Translations under genes and position numbers: made by a program
In this document: one piece after another, positions 1-10,816 of the stretch
Numbering within the stretch: position 1 is the first letter of the stretch
Layout of the letters: the number at the start of each line of letters is the position of its first letter
The notes under the pieces: generated by a model
The model's database searches: none
Seen by the model: only the letters and a program-made list of their open reading frames with translations
What the model was told of the DNA's origin: nothing
NCBI RefSeq assembly: GCF_900156745.1
Contig: NZ_LT707065.1
Location: 3,038,001 to 3,102,000, forward strand
Origin: Achromobacter sp. MFA1 R4
GTDB taxonomy: Bacteria > Pseudomonadota > Gammaproteobacteria > Burkholderiales > Burkholderiaceae_B
Direction of reading: 5' to 3'
DNA: 64,000 nt

Positions 1-300
1 TATTACGAGACGGTGCTGTCGATGTGCGTGTCGGCCGGCTTCACGCCGGCGATCCGGCACGAGGTGCGCCACTGGCTGAGCGTGGCGTCGCTGGTGTCGC
101 AGGGGCTGGGGGTGTCGATCGTGCCGGCCTGCCTGTCGCGCAGCGGGCTGGCGGGCACCCGCTTCATCGCTTTCGAGCACAAGGCGCGCTCGATCAGCCA
201 GGTGATCTGGCCTGATACGGCGCGTTCGCCCCTGCAGGAGCGCGCGGTGGCGCTGGTGGCGCAGGCGTTTCCGCCGCCGCCGAGCGCCGCCGCGGGGTGA
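1..300 (+). CDS. LysR-family transcriptional regulator, C-terminal fragment
   Basis: The reading frame is open from the first base of the window, so the gene begins upstream; only about the last 99 residues are seen. They read as the end of a LysR substrate-binding domain: a helix-rich stretch with LVSQGLGVSIVP, the family pattern in which the effector domain closes over its ligand, followed by a short variable tail rich in proline and alanine. The helix-turn-helix half lies outside. The stop codon is only three bases from the stop of the converging purU gene, so no terminator fits between them. Ligand and target genes cannot be told from this fragment. Confidence 0.85.
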   Translation, partial: YYETVLSMCVSAGFTPAIRHEVRHWLSVASLVSQGLGVSIVPACLSRSGLAGTRFIAFEHKARSISQVIWPDTARSPLQERAVALVAQAFPPPPSAAAG

Positions 301-303
301 GGA

Positions 304-1158
304 TCAGCGGAACACGACGGTCTTGTTGCGGTTCAGCAGGATGCGGTGCTCGACGTGGCTGCGCACGGCGCGCGACAGCACCAGCGATTCGATGTCGCTG
401 CCCACCTGAGTGAGGTCCTGGGCGGTCATCGTGTGATCGACGCGCTCGATGTCCTGGTCGATGATCGGGCCTTCGTCCAGGTCCGAGGTCACGTAGTGGG
501 CGGTGGCGCCGATGATCTTCACGCCGCGCGCATGGGCCTGGTGATAGGGCCGCGCGCCCTTGAAGCTGGGCAGGAAGCTGTGGTGGATGTTGATCGCGCG
601 GCCGGTCAGGGCGCGGCACATGTCGGCCGACAGGATCTGCATGTAGCGGGCCAGCACGACCAGGTCGATGTTTGCCTTGTCGACGATCTCCAGGACCTGC
701 TTTTCCTGTTCCAGCTTGGTGTCGGGCGTGACCGGCAGGTAGTGGAACGGGATGCCGTAGGACGCGGCCAGGCTGGCGTAATCGTTGTGGTTGGAGACGA
801 TTGCCGCCACGTCGGCGTGCAGATGGCCGCTGTGCACGCGGAACAGCAGGTCGTTCAGGCAGTGGCCCTGCTTGCTGACCATGATCAGCAGGCGCTCCTT
901 GCGGCGCGCGTCGTGCAGCTTGAGTTCCATGCCGTAATCGGCGGACAGGGTATCCAGGCGGGCGCGCAGGTCGTCGGCGGCCACGTTGACCGGCAGGTCG
1001 AAGTGCACGCGCAGGAAGAAGCGGCCCGTCTCTTCGTCGCCGAATTGCTGCGAATCCAGGATGTTGCAACCCAGTTCGAACAACAGGCCGCTGACGCGGT
1101 AGACGATGCCGGTGCGGTCGGGGCAGGACAGGGTCAGGATGTAGTCGTTGTGCTGCAT
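304..1158 (-). CDS. purU: Formyltetrahydrofolate deformylase PurU
   Basis: PurU hydrolyses 10-formyl-tetrahydrofolate to formate and tetrahydrofolate, balancing the one-carbon pool in the cytoplasm. The 284-residue protein has an N-terminal ACT domain (about residues 6-85, starting YILTLSCPDRTGIV) and a C-terminal formyltransferase fold. By analogy with PurN, the catalytic triad is Asn190 and His192 (in INIHHSFLPSFKG) and Asp228 (in SDLDEGPI). Length is normal for the family. It lies 40 bases downstream of the FAD oxidoreductase gene on the same strand and may be the last gene of that transcription unit. No glycine-cleavage or folate genes are next to it, so control by glycine/methionine as in E. 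coli is not indicated here. Confidence 0.95.
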   Translation of the reverse strand: MQHNDYILTLSCPDRTGIVYRVSGLLFELGCNILDSQQFGDEETGRFFLRVHFDLPVNVAADDLRARLDTLSADYGMELKLHDARRKERLLIMVSKQGHCLNDLLFRVHSGHLHADVAAIVSNHNDYASLAASYGIPFHYLPVTPDTKLEQEKQVLEIVDKANIDLVVLARYMQILSADMCRALTGRAINIHHSFLPSFKGARPYHQAHARGVKIIGATAHYVTSDLDEGPIIDQDIERVDHTMTAQDLTQVGSDIESLVLSRAVRSHVEHRILLNRNKTVVFR

Positions 1159-1198
1159 GGCGGGGATGGCTGAAAGGGAAAAAAGGAGTCGGGCGGGA

Positions 1199-2829
<1,631 letters not shown>

Positions 2830-2904
2830 GCAATAGACAGTTCGGTCGGGCGCCCTCAGGTGGCGCGCCCGGCGTAGGGGCGCCCCGCGCGAGGGCGCCC
2901 GGTA

Positions 2905-3534
2905 TCAGGGCGACAGGCGTTCGATCTTCCAGGCCGCGCCGTCCGCGACGTAGCGCAGGCGGTCGTGCAGGCGGGACGGCCGGCCCTGCCAGAATTCGAA
3001 GGCGGTGGGCTTGAGACGATATCCGCCCCAGTGCGGTGGACGCGGCGGTTGTTCGCCGAAGCGCTCGCGGAATTCCTTTTCGCGGGCTTCCAGTTCTTCG
3101 CGGGTGATGGGCTGGCTCTGGCGCGAGGCCCAGGCGCCGATGCGCGAGCCGGCCGGGCGGCTGTGGTAGTAGGCATCGGACTCTTCGGCCGCCACCTTTT
3201 CCACCACGCCCTCGATGCGGACCTGGCGCTCCAGCGGCTGCCAGAAAAAGAGCAGGCTGGCGCGCGGTTCGGCCAGGAGGTCCAGGCCCTTGCGCGATTC
3301 GTAATTGGTGAAGAACGTGAAGCCCTGTTCGTCAAAGCCCTTGATGAGGACGATGCGGGCGCTGGGCTGACCGCTGGCGTCCACGGTGGCCAGGGTCATG
3401 GCGTTGGGTTCCGGCACCTTGGAGGCCAGGGCCTCGTCGAACCAGCGGGCGAATTGCTCGAACGGAGAGGCGGCTGCCTGGCTTTCCAGCAGCACGTTCT
3501 TTTCATAGCTTTGACGCAGATCTGAGACGGACAT
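2905..3534 (-). CDS. pdxH: Pyridoxine/pyridoxamine 5'-phosphate oxidase PdxH
   Basis: PdxH uses FMN and oxygen to convert pyridoxine or pyridoxamine 5'-phosphate into pyridoxal 5'-phosphate, the last step of vitamin B6 synthesis and salvage. The 209-residue sequence carries the whole family signature: [20 protein letters not shown] and ESRKG near residues 58-82, the phosphate/FMN segment with [12 protein letters not shown], and the C-terminal blocks [11 protein letters not shown] and [13 protein letters not shown], where the last Arg and His contact substrate. Length is normal. It heads the leftward group that continues into the flavin reductase gene, and the upstream 115 bases before the ChaC-like gene are free for a promoter. 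Confidence 0.96.
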   Translation of the reverse strand: MSVSDLRQSYEKNVLLESQAAASPFEQFARWFDEALASKVPEPNAMTLATVDASGQPSARIVLIKGFDEQGFTFFTNYESRKGLDLLAEPRASLLFFWQPLERQVRIEGVVEKVAAEESDAYYHSRPAGSRIGAWASRQSQPITREELEAREKEFRERFGEQPPRPPHWGGYRLKPTAFEFWQGRPSRLHDRLRYVADGAAWKIERLSP

Positions 3535-3649
3535 GGTCTTGGGGGTTCAGCGTTGATAACAGGGAGTTTATACCGCTTGGGAGACCGGCTCCCCATTGAC
3601 CCCGCGCAGGCCCCGGGCAAGTTCGCCGCGCCCGGCGGCCGCCGCGGCG

Positions 3650-4312
3650 TCAGGCGCCTTCGGGCAGGGAATGGCCGTCCACTTCCAGCCGGCGGGCGAT
3701 GGCGTCCAGGCGGGCGTCGTGGATCCCGGCGGCGCGCAAGGCCTGGGCGGTCTGCACCACGTAGTCGGTGCAGGGGCCGTAGCGTCCCGCGGCGCGCCGC
3801 ACGATGGCCAGCAGTTCCGGCTCGGGCAAGGCCCGGATATAGGCGGGGTTGCTGCGGTTCATGATGAAGACCAGGGCGCGGACGATGCCTTCGTCGGTCG
3901 CGCAGCGGATCCAGCGGGGCAGATAGGCGCCGGTGGACATCTCGCGCTCCCAGAGCGCGGGAAAATAATTGGGGACCTGGTCCCCGGCCAGCCGGTAGAC
4001 GACGCCGCGGCAGGAGCCGCCGCGGTCCAGTCCGAACACGAGGCCGGGACATTCGGGCGTGCCGCGGTTGACCCGCGACCAGAGGCAGAGCGCCCGGTGA
4101 TGGCCGCGCAGGGTGGCCAGCCGGCGTTCCATGAAATCGAAATCGGGACGCCAGATGAGCGATCCGTACCCGAATACCCAGACGTCCTCGCCCTCCTGCC
4201 AGTGCCGCAGCGCATCCTCGAGCGAGGCTTGCCGCTCCTCCGGGGTCCAGAGGCGAAAGGGCAGGGAGGCGCCGGAGAGATCCGAGGCGGGTGGGGATGA
4301 CGCTTTGTTCAC
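3650..4312 (-). CDS. ChaC-type glutathione-specific gamma-glutamylcyclotransferase
   Basis: ChaC enzymes break glutathione into 5-oxoproline and cysteinyl-glycine in the cytosol. The 220-residue product has the GGCT-like fold hallmark VFGYGSLIWRP (the GYGSL loop that binds the gamma-glutamyl group), the RGVVYRL strand, and LWEREM, where the glutamate is the likely general acid/base. The N-terminal 20 residues are variable. It starts two bases after the stop of the MFS transporter gene, so both are almost surely one transcript; a link between glutathione turnover and the transporter's cargo is possible but unproven. Confidence 0.88.
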   Translation of the reverse strand: MNKASSPPASDLSGASLPFRLWTPEERQASLEDALRHWQEGEDVWVFGYGSLIWRPDFDFMERRLATLRGHHRALCLWSRVNRGTPECPGLVFGLDRGGSCRGVVYRLAGDQVPNYFPALWEREMSTGAYLPRWIRCATDEGIVRALVFIMNRSNPAYIRALPEPELLAIVRRAAGRYGPCTDYVVQTAQALRAAGIHDARLDAIARRLEVDGHSLPEGA

Positions 4313-4314
4313 GA

Positions 4315-5523
4315 CTACGTTTTCCGTTCAGGCTCGTGCGGAGGATTGCGATTGGCCCAGCCCCCGGCCATCAATGCCACGGAATAGGCCCAGAAAAGCG
4401 GGGCAACGCCAATTACCGCACCCAGCGCGCCGAAGGTCAACGGCAGCGACACCTGCGAACCGTTGATCAGGGCCATCCGCAGGCCCACGGCCTCGGCCGC
4501 CCGGCCCGGCGGCGAATGCTGGTGCAGCAAGGCCAGCATGCTGGGCTGGCAACAGCCCAGCGCCAGGCCCAGGATGAACGACAGCACGATCAGGACGGTA
4601 ACGTCGGTGAACAGCGGGTAAAACATGAAGTCGATGGCGGCCGTGGCCATGGCCACACGCACCAGTGTCCACGAGCGGACGCGCCGCTGGATCAAGGGAA
4701 GAACCAGGCGGATGACGAACGTTGCCGCCGCGAAGGACGCCAGGATGACGCCGATGGTGGTGGCCGACAGGCCGATCGCCACGCCGAAGATGGGCACGAC
4801 GAACAAATGGGTGTCCCAGGCGCCGGACAGGATGGTGTTCACCATGAGGATGCGGCGCAGGGCGGGGACGGCCAGCAGTTCGGTGACGCGGCGGCGCTGG
4901 GCCTCGCGCACGACGGTGATCGCGGCGTCCACGGCCTTCAATTGGTGACGGAGCGCATACAGTCCGCCGGCCGACAGCAGGGGCCCGAGGGCCAGGATGC
5001 CGAATGCCGTGCGGGTGCCCAGGTGGTCGATCGCCAGCCCCGCGATGAGCGGGCCGGAGAAACCGGAGCCCGCCAGCGCCAGCGACATGAACGAGAAATT
5101 GCGCAGGCGCTGTTCGGGTTCGGCATGGCCCAGCAGATCCTGCGTGGCGACCTGATGCAGCATGAACCCGATGCCGATGCAGCACGAGGCGACCAGCAGG
5201 GCAGCCTGGGTCTGCGAGATAAAGGGAAGTAAGGTGCCGAAGGCGACCAAAGCCGTGCCGATCACCAGGGGGCGCACGATGCCGACCCGATCGACCCAGC
5301 GCCCCGCGCGCACCGAAAACAGCATCGGCAGCACCGCGAACACGGCGACCAGGGTGCCGACCTTGAATGTCGACAGCCCCATCTGCAGCGCGGTGAGGGA
5401 AACGGTGATCCGTCCCCCGGTAAGCGCCACGTGATTCATCATGGCCAGCAGGCACAACAGCACCGCCCCGGAAAATTCCGGGGAACTGGATGGCGCGGAG
5501 GGGGATCTGTTGGAGGTAGACAC
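4315..5523 (-). CDS. Major facilitator superfamily transporter
   Basis: A 402-residue inner-membrane protein with about twelve hydrophobic segments and the spacing of an MFS antiporter or uniporter. After a short polar serine-rich N-terminus the first helix begins near residue 15 (SGAVLLCLLAMMNHVAL). The loop between helices 2 and 3 contains AGRWVDRVGIVRPL, matching the MFS motif A region (D-R-x-G-R-R type), and helix 5 has the GSGFSGPLIAGLAIDHLG stretch. The substrate cannot be inferred; the coupled ChaC-like gene downstream is the only context. The start at 5523 was kept as the longest supported; the divergent macA gene begins 290 bases away. Confidence 0.85.
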   Translation of the reverse strand: MSTSNRSPSAPSSSPEFSGAVLLCLLAMMNHVALTGGRITVSLTALQMGLSTFKVGTLVAVFAVLPMLFSVRAGRWVDRVGIVRPLVIGTALVAFGTLLPFISQTQAALLVASCCIGIGFMLHQVATQDLLGHAEPEQRLRNFSFMSLALAGSGFSGPLIAGLAIDHLGTRTAFGILALGPLLSAGGLYALRHQLKAVDAAITVVREAQRRRVTELLAVPALRRILMVNTILSGAWDTHLFVVPIFGVAIGLSATTIGVILASFAAATFVIRLVLPLIQRRVRSWTLVRVAMATAAIDFMFYPLFTDVTVLIVLSFILGLALGCCQPSMLALLHQHSPPGRAAEAVGLRMALINGSQVSLPLTFGALGAVIGVAPLFWAYSVALMAGGWANRNPPHEPERKT

Positions 5524-5718
5524 GGCTTAACTGCAGCCATTCTGTTCGTAACATCCGCCTATGTCGAGGCGAGGATTTTTTGCGCCGCCGCAATCGGGGG
5601 CGGGTCACGGCGGGGAGTTAGCTGTCATCTAGCCGCCAAGTCGTGTTCTTATTCATACAGATGACAGCACGTTCACGGCAGGTGCGGTAAAAAGGGTTCC
5701 GTCTTTGATCCGCACTCG

Positions 5719-5743
5719 TTGTATCGTTCTCGCAACGGAACAA
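5719..5743. promoter_or_regulatory. Imperfect inverted repeat upstream of macA (candidate operator)
   Basis: Ten-base arms at 5719-5728 (TTGTATCGTT) and 5734-5743 (AACGGAACAA) match at 8 of 10 positions around a five-base centre. It lies 72 bases before the chosen macA start, in the 291-base divergent interval between the MFS gene and macA, and so could be bound by a repressor of the pump. No regulator gene is adjacent. Confidence 0.3.
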
Positions 5744-5814
5744 TCGTGGCGGGTGTCATTCGCCAGCATCACCGGCGCCGTTCTCGGCGCCAGCCGTCCC
5801 TCTTATCCAGTTCA

Positions 5815-7002
5815 ATGAAAAAGTCCCGCAGCAAGCTCAAGCGCTATGGCCTGATCGCCGTCATCCTCCTGCTTCTCGTGTTCGCCGCCCGGGCCGCGTT
5901 CTTCTCCGCGCCGCCGCCGCCGACCTTCGCGGTGGCCGAGGTCACCCGCGCCGACCTGGAAGACAGCGTCCTGGCCAGCGGCACCATCGACGCCATCGAA
6001 CGGGTCAGCGTCGGCGCCCAGGCCACGGGCCAGTTGAAGTCCTTGAAGGTGGAGCTGGGCGACCGGGTCAAGAAGGGCCAGCTCGTGGCCGAGATCGACG
6101 ACCTGACCCAGCAGAACGAGCTGCGCAACGCCGAGGCCGCGCTGCAGACGCGGCGCGCCGAGCGCGCCGCCAAGGTCGCGATGCTGAAACAGGCCGAGCT
6201 CGCCTTCAAGCGGCAGCGCCAGATGCTGGCGGCCGACGCCAGCTCGCGCGAGGCCTACGAATCCGCCGAGGCCACGTTGGGCGTGACCCGCGCCGAGATC
6301 GCCTCGCTGGACGCGCAGATCGCCCAGGCGGAAATCCAGGTCGACACCGCCCAGGTCAACCTGGGCTATACGCGCATCGTCTCGCCGATCGACGGCATGG
6401 TGGTGGCGGTGGTGACCAAGGAAGGCCAGACGGTGAACTCGATCCAGAGCGCGCCGACCATCATCAAGGTGGCGCAGGTGGACACCATGACGATCAAGGC
6501 GCAGATTTCCGAGGCCGACGTGACCCGGGTCAAGCCGGGCCTGCCGGTCTACTTCACCATCCTGGGCGAGCCCGACGAGCGCTACCGGGCGACGCTGCGC
6601 GCGGTGGAACCGGCGCCGGATTCCATCCAGAAGGACGATGCGACCTCGTCGCTGACGTCGTCCACCAGCACGTCGACCAGCGCGGCGGTTTATTACAACG
6701 GCCTGTTCGACGTGCCCAACCCGGACGAGAAGCTGCGCATTTCGATGACGGCGCAGGTGTTCATCGTGCTGGGCGAGGCCAAGAATGCCGTGGTGGTGCC
6801 CGCCTCGGCGCTGGGCAAGCGCGGCGAGGACGGGCGCTATGCGGTGCGGGTGGTGCTGGACGGCAATAAGACCGAGACGCGGCAGGTCCGCATCGGCATG
6901 AACAACAATGTGCAGGCGCAGGTGCTGGAAGGCCTGGAGGTGGGCGAACGCGTCGTGTCGGCGGACTCTGCCCCGGCGGCCGGCGTGCAGCCGGGGGCCT
7001 GA
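5815..7002 (+). CDS. macA: MacA-type periplasmic adaptor of a tripartite efflux pump
   Basis: The adaptor bridges the MacB ATPase in the inner membrane and a TolC-like channel. The 395-residue protein starts [11 protein letters not shown], then one membrane anchor (about residues 10-28), then the HlyD/RND adaptor layout: a lipoyl half-motif with [19 protein letters not shown], a long alpha-helical hairpin (about 90-190) rich in Ala/Glu/Arg, the second lipoyl half at [18 protein letters not shown], and a beta-barrel domain. The ATG at 5815 was preferred over an in-frame start 96 bases upstream because the earlier stretch is arginine-rich and not adaptor-like, whereas the basic residues plus hydrophobic helix start exactly here. 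macB follows after one base. Macrolides or siderophores are known cargoes of such pumps; the cargo here is unknown. Confidence 0.9.
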   Translation: MKKSRSKLKRYGLIAVILLLLVFAARAAFFSAPPPPTFAVAEVTRADLEDSVLASGTIDAIERVSVGAQATGQLKSLKVELGDRVKKGQLVAEIDDLTQQNELRNAEAALQTRRAERAAKVAMLKQAELAFKRQRQMLAADASSREAYESAEATLGVTRAEIASLDAQIAQAEIQVDTAQVNLGYTRIVSPIDGMVVAVVTKEGQTVNSIQSAPTIIKVAQVDTMTIKAQISEADVTRVKPGLPVYFTILGEPDERYRATLRAVEPAPDSIQKDDATSSLTSSTSTSTSAAVYYNGLFDVPNPDEKLRISMTAQVFIVLGEAKNAVVVPASALGKRGEDGRYAVRVVLDGNKTETRQVRIGMNNNVQAQVLEGLEVGERVVSADSAPAAGVQPGA

Positions 7003-7003
7003 C

Positions 7004-8962
7004 ATGGCCGGCCCGTTGATCTCCCTGTCCGGGGTGCGCCGCGAGTTTCCCGCGGGCGACCAGACGATTGCCGTCCTGAAGGACATCAACCTCACGATCG
7101 AGGCCGGCGAGATGGTCGCCATCGTGGGCGCGTCCGGCTCGGGCAAGTCCACGCTGATGAACATCCTGGGCTGCCTGGACCGCCCCACGGTCGGCGACTA
7201 CAAGGTCGATGGCCGCAGCACCGGCGAGCTGGATCCGGACGAGCTGGCCGAGCTGCGCCGGGAGCACTTCGGCTTCATTTTCCAGCGTTATCACCTGCTG
7301 GCCGACCTGAGCGCGCAGGGCAACGTGGAGGTGCCGGCCGTGTATGCGGGCAAGCGCCGCGAGGCCCGGCTGGAGCGCGCCTCGGCCCTGCTGGCGCGGC
7401 TGGGGCTTGCCGACCGGTCCGGGCACCGGCCCGGCCAGCTCTCCGGGGGTCAGCAGCAGCGTGTGAGCATCGCGCGGGCGCTGATGAACGGCGGCGACAT
7501 CATCCTGGCCGACGAGCCCACCGGCGCGCTGGACACGCATACCGGGCAGGAGGTGCTGCGCATCCTGGAGGAGCTGAACGCGGCCGGGCACACGATCATC
7601 ATCGTCACGCACGATATGAATGTGGCGCGCCATGCCCAGCGCATCATCGAGATCAGCGACGGCGAGATCATCGCCGACAAGCGCAATCCGGAAGCGCCGC
7701 GGCAGCAGGCCGCGCGAGACGAGGCGCCGGCGCTGGCCCGGCGGCCGGCCTGGCAGGCCTATCTGGACCGTTGCGGCGAGGCGCTGCGCATGGCGCTGCT
7801 GGCCATGAACGCGCACCGGCTGCGCACGTCGCTGACGATGCTGGGCATCATCATCGGCATCGCCGCCGTGGTGTCGGTGGTGGCGCTGGGCGAGGGCTCG
7901 CGGCGCAAGATCCTGGAGGACATCAGCGCGATCGGCACGAATACGGTCGAGGTCTTTCCGGGCAAGGATTTCGGCGATGAGAAGGCGGTCAACATCCGCA
8001 CGCTGGTGCCGGCCGACGCCGACGCGCTGGCGCGCGAGTCCTATGTGGACAGCGTGACGCCGGAGGTGGCCACCAGCAATACGCTGCGGTATCGCAATGT
8101 GTCGGTGAACGGCTCGATCCAGGGCGTGGGGGAGCAGTATTTCCGGGTGCGCGGGATCAAGCTTTTCGAGGGCAAGTTCTTCGACGAGACCAGCGTGGCG
8201 CGCCGCGCGCAGGAGGTGGTGATCGACGAGAGCACGCGGCGCAAGCTGTTCGGCTCGCACACCGAGCCCATCGGGCAGGTGATCTTCCTGGGGTCGATGC
8301 CGGCGCGCGTGATCGGGGTGACGCAGAAGAAAGACACGGTCTTTGGCAACAATGATTCGCTGAACGTGTGGATTCCCTATACGACGGCGCTGTCGCGCGT
8401 GCTGGGCCAGCAGCATCTCAAGAGCATTACGGTGCGCGTGAATGACGCCACGCCGCCCGCGGCGGCCGAGCAGGCGATCGTGCGGGTGCTGACGCGGCGC
8501 CATGTGGTGAAGGACTTTTTTGTGTTCAACACGGACGCGGTGCGCAAGACGATCGAGCGCACGACGGCCACGATGACGCTGCTGGTGTCGCTGATCGCGC
8601 TGATTTCGCTGATGGTGGGCGGCATCGGGGTGATGAACATCATGCTGGTGTCGGTGACCGAGCGCACGCGCGAGATCGGGGTGCGCATGGCGGTGGGCGC
8701 GCGCCGCAGCGACATCATGCAGCAGTTTCTGATCGAGGCGGTGCTGGTCTGCCTGATCGGGGGTGCGGTGGGCATCCTGTTGTCGCTGGGTCTGGGGGTG
8801 CTGGTGAGCAAGGCGACGGGCGGCTCGTTCCAGATGATCTATTCCACGGCATCGATGGTGGCGGCCTTTACGTGCTCGACGCTGATCGGTGTGATTTTTG
8901 GCTATCTGCCGGCGCGCAATGCGGCGCGCCTGGATCCCGTCGAGGCGCTGGCCCGGGAATGA
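7004..8962 (+). CDS. macB: MacB-type ABC exporter (ATPase plus permease)
   Basis: MacB is a non-canonical ABC exporter that drives the adaptor and outer-membrane channel from the periplasmic side. In the 652-residue product the ATPase comes first: Walker [10 protein letters not shown] at 42-50, signature LSGGQ at 146-150, Walker B with Asp170-Glu171. One membrane helix follows near 270-290 ([19 protein letters not shown]), then a large periplasmic domain, then three C-terminal helices including [19 protein letters not shown], the FtsX-like region. The start is one base after the macA stop; an earlier in-frame start lies inside macA. Its stop overlaps the first possible start of the outer-membrane factor gene, so the three genes form a compact operon similar in layout to macAB-tolC and pvdRT-opmQ. 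Confidence 0.95.
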   Translation: MAGPLISLSGVRREFPAGDQTIAVLKDINLTIEAGEMVAIVGASGSGKSTLMNILGCLDRPTVGDYKVDGRSTGELDPDELAELRREHFGFIFQRYHLLADLSAQGNVEVPAVYAGKRREARLERASALLARLGLADRSGHRPGQLSGGQQQRVSIARALMNGGDIILADEPTGALDTHTGQEVLRILEELNAAGHTIIIVTHDMNVARHAQRIIEISDGEIIADKRNPEAPRQQAARDEAPALARRPAWQAYLDRCGEALRMALLAMNAHRLRTSLTMLGIIIGIAAVVSVVALGEGSRRKILEDISAIGTNTVEVFPGKDFGDEKAVNIRTLVPADADALARESYVDSVTPEVATSNTLRYRNVSVNGSIQGVGEQYFRVRGIKLFEGKFFDETSVARRAQEVVIDESTRRKLFGSHTEPIGQVIFLGSMPARVIGVTQKKDTVFGNNDSLNVWIPYTTALSRVLGQQHLKSITVRVNDATPPAAAEQAIVRVLTRRHVVKDFFVFNTDAVRKTIERTTATMTLLVSLIALISLMVGGIGVMNIMLVSVTERTREIGVRMAVGARRSDIMQQFLIEAVLVCLIGGAVGILLSLGLGVLVSKATGGSFQMIYSTASMVAAFTCSTLIGVIFGYLPARNAARLDPVEALARE

Positions 8963-10395
8963 GGACGATGAAAGCAGTTTTCCCTATGTGCAAACCGGCC
9001 GTTCTGGCGCTGCTGCTGGCGCTGGGCGGTTGCAGCGGTCTGCTGCGCACGGATTATGAGCCGCCGGCCGCGAACGTGCCGGCGGCCTGGACCCATGCCG
9101 GCGCGGACGCGGACACGGGCGCGCAGGTGATGTTGTTCGAAGGGGGCGCGTGGTGGCGCAATTTCGACGACCCGGTGCTCAATGGGCTGGTCGAGACGGC
9201 GCTGGCGCGCAACAACGATCTGGCCGCCGCGGCGATCCGCGTGCGCCGCGCGCAGTATCAGGCGGGCCTGGCCGATGACCAGCTTATGCCGCAGTTCGGC
9301 GGGGACGCGAATGTGTCGCGCATCCGCAATCTCTATGGGGACCGCGCCATTACGCGCGCGAATTCGGCGGAGCTGACGGTCAGCTACCAGGTGGATCTGT
9401 GGGGCAAGCTGGCGCGCCAGCGGGACGCGGCGCAGTGGGAGGCGCTGGCGACGGAGCAGGACCGGCAGAGCGCCGCGCTGTCGCTGGTGGGCACGACGGC
9501 GACGCTGTATTGGCAGACGGCGTTCATCAATCAGCGCATCGCGAGCAGCGAGGAAAGCATCGCGTATGCGCGCCGCACGCAGGAGCTGGTGCGGGCGCAG
9601 TATGCGGCGGGCGGGGCGTCGGCGCTGGAGCTGGCGGAGGCCGAGCAGACGGTGGCGAGCCAGCAGGCGGCGCACGCGCTGCTGGTGCAGCAGCGCGTGG
9701 AGTATACGAATGCGCTGGCGATTCTTTTCGACGGTCCGCCGGACCGGATCATGGCCGATCCGGCCCGCCTGCCGTCGAGCGCGTTGCCGGCGGCCCGCGC
9801 GGGCGTGCCGGCGGAGCTGCTGGGGCGGCGGCCGGATTTGCGCGCGGCGGAGCTGCGGCTGCGCGAGTCGCTGGCGACGGTGGATGCGACGCGCGCGAGC
9901 TTTTATCCGCCGGTGACGCTGACGGGGGCGCTGGGCAGTTCGAGCCCGACGCTGTCGGAGGTGCTGCAAAATCCCATTGCGACGTTGGGGGCGGGGCTGA
10001 CGCTGCCGTTTCTGCAGTGGAATCAGATGCAGCTCAATATCAAGATCTCCAAGGCGGATTACGAGGAGCGGGTGGTGAGCTTCCGGCAGTCGCTGTATCA
10101 GGCGATGGCGGATGTGGAGAATGCGCTGTCGAACCGCACCCAGTTGGCGCGGCGGGCCGAGCAGCTGGAGCTGTCGTTGCGGGCGGCGCGCGAGGCGGAG
10201 CGGCTGTACGAGGTTCGATACCGGGCGGGGGCTGTGCCGTTGCGGGATTGGCTGGATGCGCAGGAACGGCGCAGGACGGCGGAAGTTGCCAGCGACGAGA
10301 ACATGCTGAACCGGTTGGTGAATCAGGTGACGGTTTATCAGGCGTTGGGCGGGGATGATGTGGATGGCGCGGCTTCGGGGGATGTGAGTTCTTAG
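8959..10395 (+). CDS. NodT-family outer-membrane efflux lipoprotein
   Basis: This is the outer-membrane channel of the MacAB pump. The 478-residue protein has a lipoprotein signal peptide ending [10 protein letters not shown], with Cys25 as the lipidated residue, followed by the two tandem outer-membrane-efflux repeats of the TolC/NodT/OprM family. Visible blocks are [38 protein letters not shown] and, in the second half, [23 protein letters not shown]. The first ATG overlaps the macB stop as ATGA; a second ATG nine bases on (8968) is an equally good choice because both give the same signal peptide core. Presence of a dedicated channel in the operon suggests the pump does not depend on a shared TolC. 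Confidence 0.92.
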   Translation: MRTMKAVFPMCKPAVLALLLALGGCSGLLRTDYEPPAANVPAAWTHAGADADTGAQVMLFEGGAWWRNFDDPVLNGLVETALARNNDLAAAAIRVRRAQYQAGLADDQLMPQFGGDANVSRIRNLYGDRAITRANSAELTVSYQVDLWGKLARQRDAAQWEALATEQDRQSAALSLVGTTATLYWQTAFINQRIASSEESIAYARRTQELVRAQYAAGGASALELAEAEQTVASQQAAHALLVQQRVEYTNALAILFDGPPDRIMADPARLPSSALPAARAGVPAELLGRRPDLRAAELRLRESLATVDATRASFYPPVTLTGALGSSSPTLSEVLQNPIATLGAGLTLPFLQWNQMQLNIKISKADYEERVVSFRQSLYQAMADVENALSNRTQLARRAEQLELSLRAAREAERLYEVRYRAGAVPLRDWLDAQERRRTAEVASDENMLNRLVNQVTVYQALGGDDVDGAASGDVSS

Positions 10396-10816
10396 GGCGT
10401 ATGGTGCGGCGGGCGGCTTTGGTTGCTTGAGGGTAGGTGCTATTTTCTATTGACGCCCGGCGCGGCGCGGGCCTGGGGCGGGCGGGGCTCCGGTTGCGGT
10501 CCGGAGCCTTCGCTCCGGACTGCCCCGTGCTCATCCTCGTTGCCGCCTCCGGCGGCTGCCTTCGGATTCCGCCGGGCGCACCTAAACGCCCCGCCCACCC
10601 CAGGCCCGCGCCACACCGGGCTCGGGCGGCTGGATCTTGCCGGGCGCTGGGACGGGTGGGGTTCTTGAGGTTCTTGCGGGTGTCGGGATGGCTTTGGAGC
10701 GTCTTGCGGGGCCCGCCCCCCGGCCGGCCGCGCGGGCGGCCTTGGGGGGCTTACGCGGTGTCTGGCGTCGTGGCGGTGACGCTTCGCGTGTGGGCTGCGC
10801 AGGGGGGGGCGGGCGT
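10396..10816. repeat. Gene-free 421-base interval with strong hairpins
   Basis: No convincing gene lies here. The interval separates the pump operon from the converging phoD-like gene. It contains an eight-base stem GTCCGGAG/CTCCGGAC at 10499-10506 and 10513-10520 with a six-base loop, then a GCCGCC/GGCGGC stem at 10542-10547 and 10551-10556, and further GC-rich palindromic pieces around 10715-10745. There is no T-run, so these are not ordinary intrinsic terminators. The dense mirror structure is what dispersed intergenic repeats look like. Confidence 0.5.

Noticed and set aside
3575..3605. Hairpin GGGAG-ACCGG-CTCCC upstream of pdxH as a riboswitch or terminator
   Set aside because: The stem is only five bases, lacks a T-run and no pyridoxal-sensing element is known with such a form; treated as chance in GC-rich DNA.
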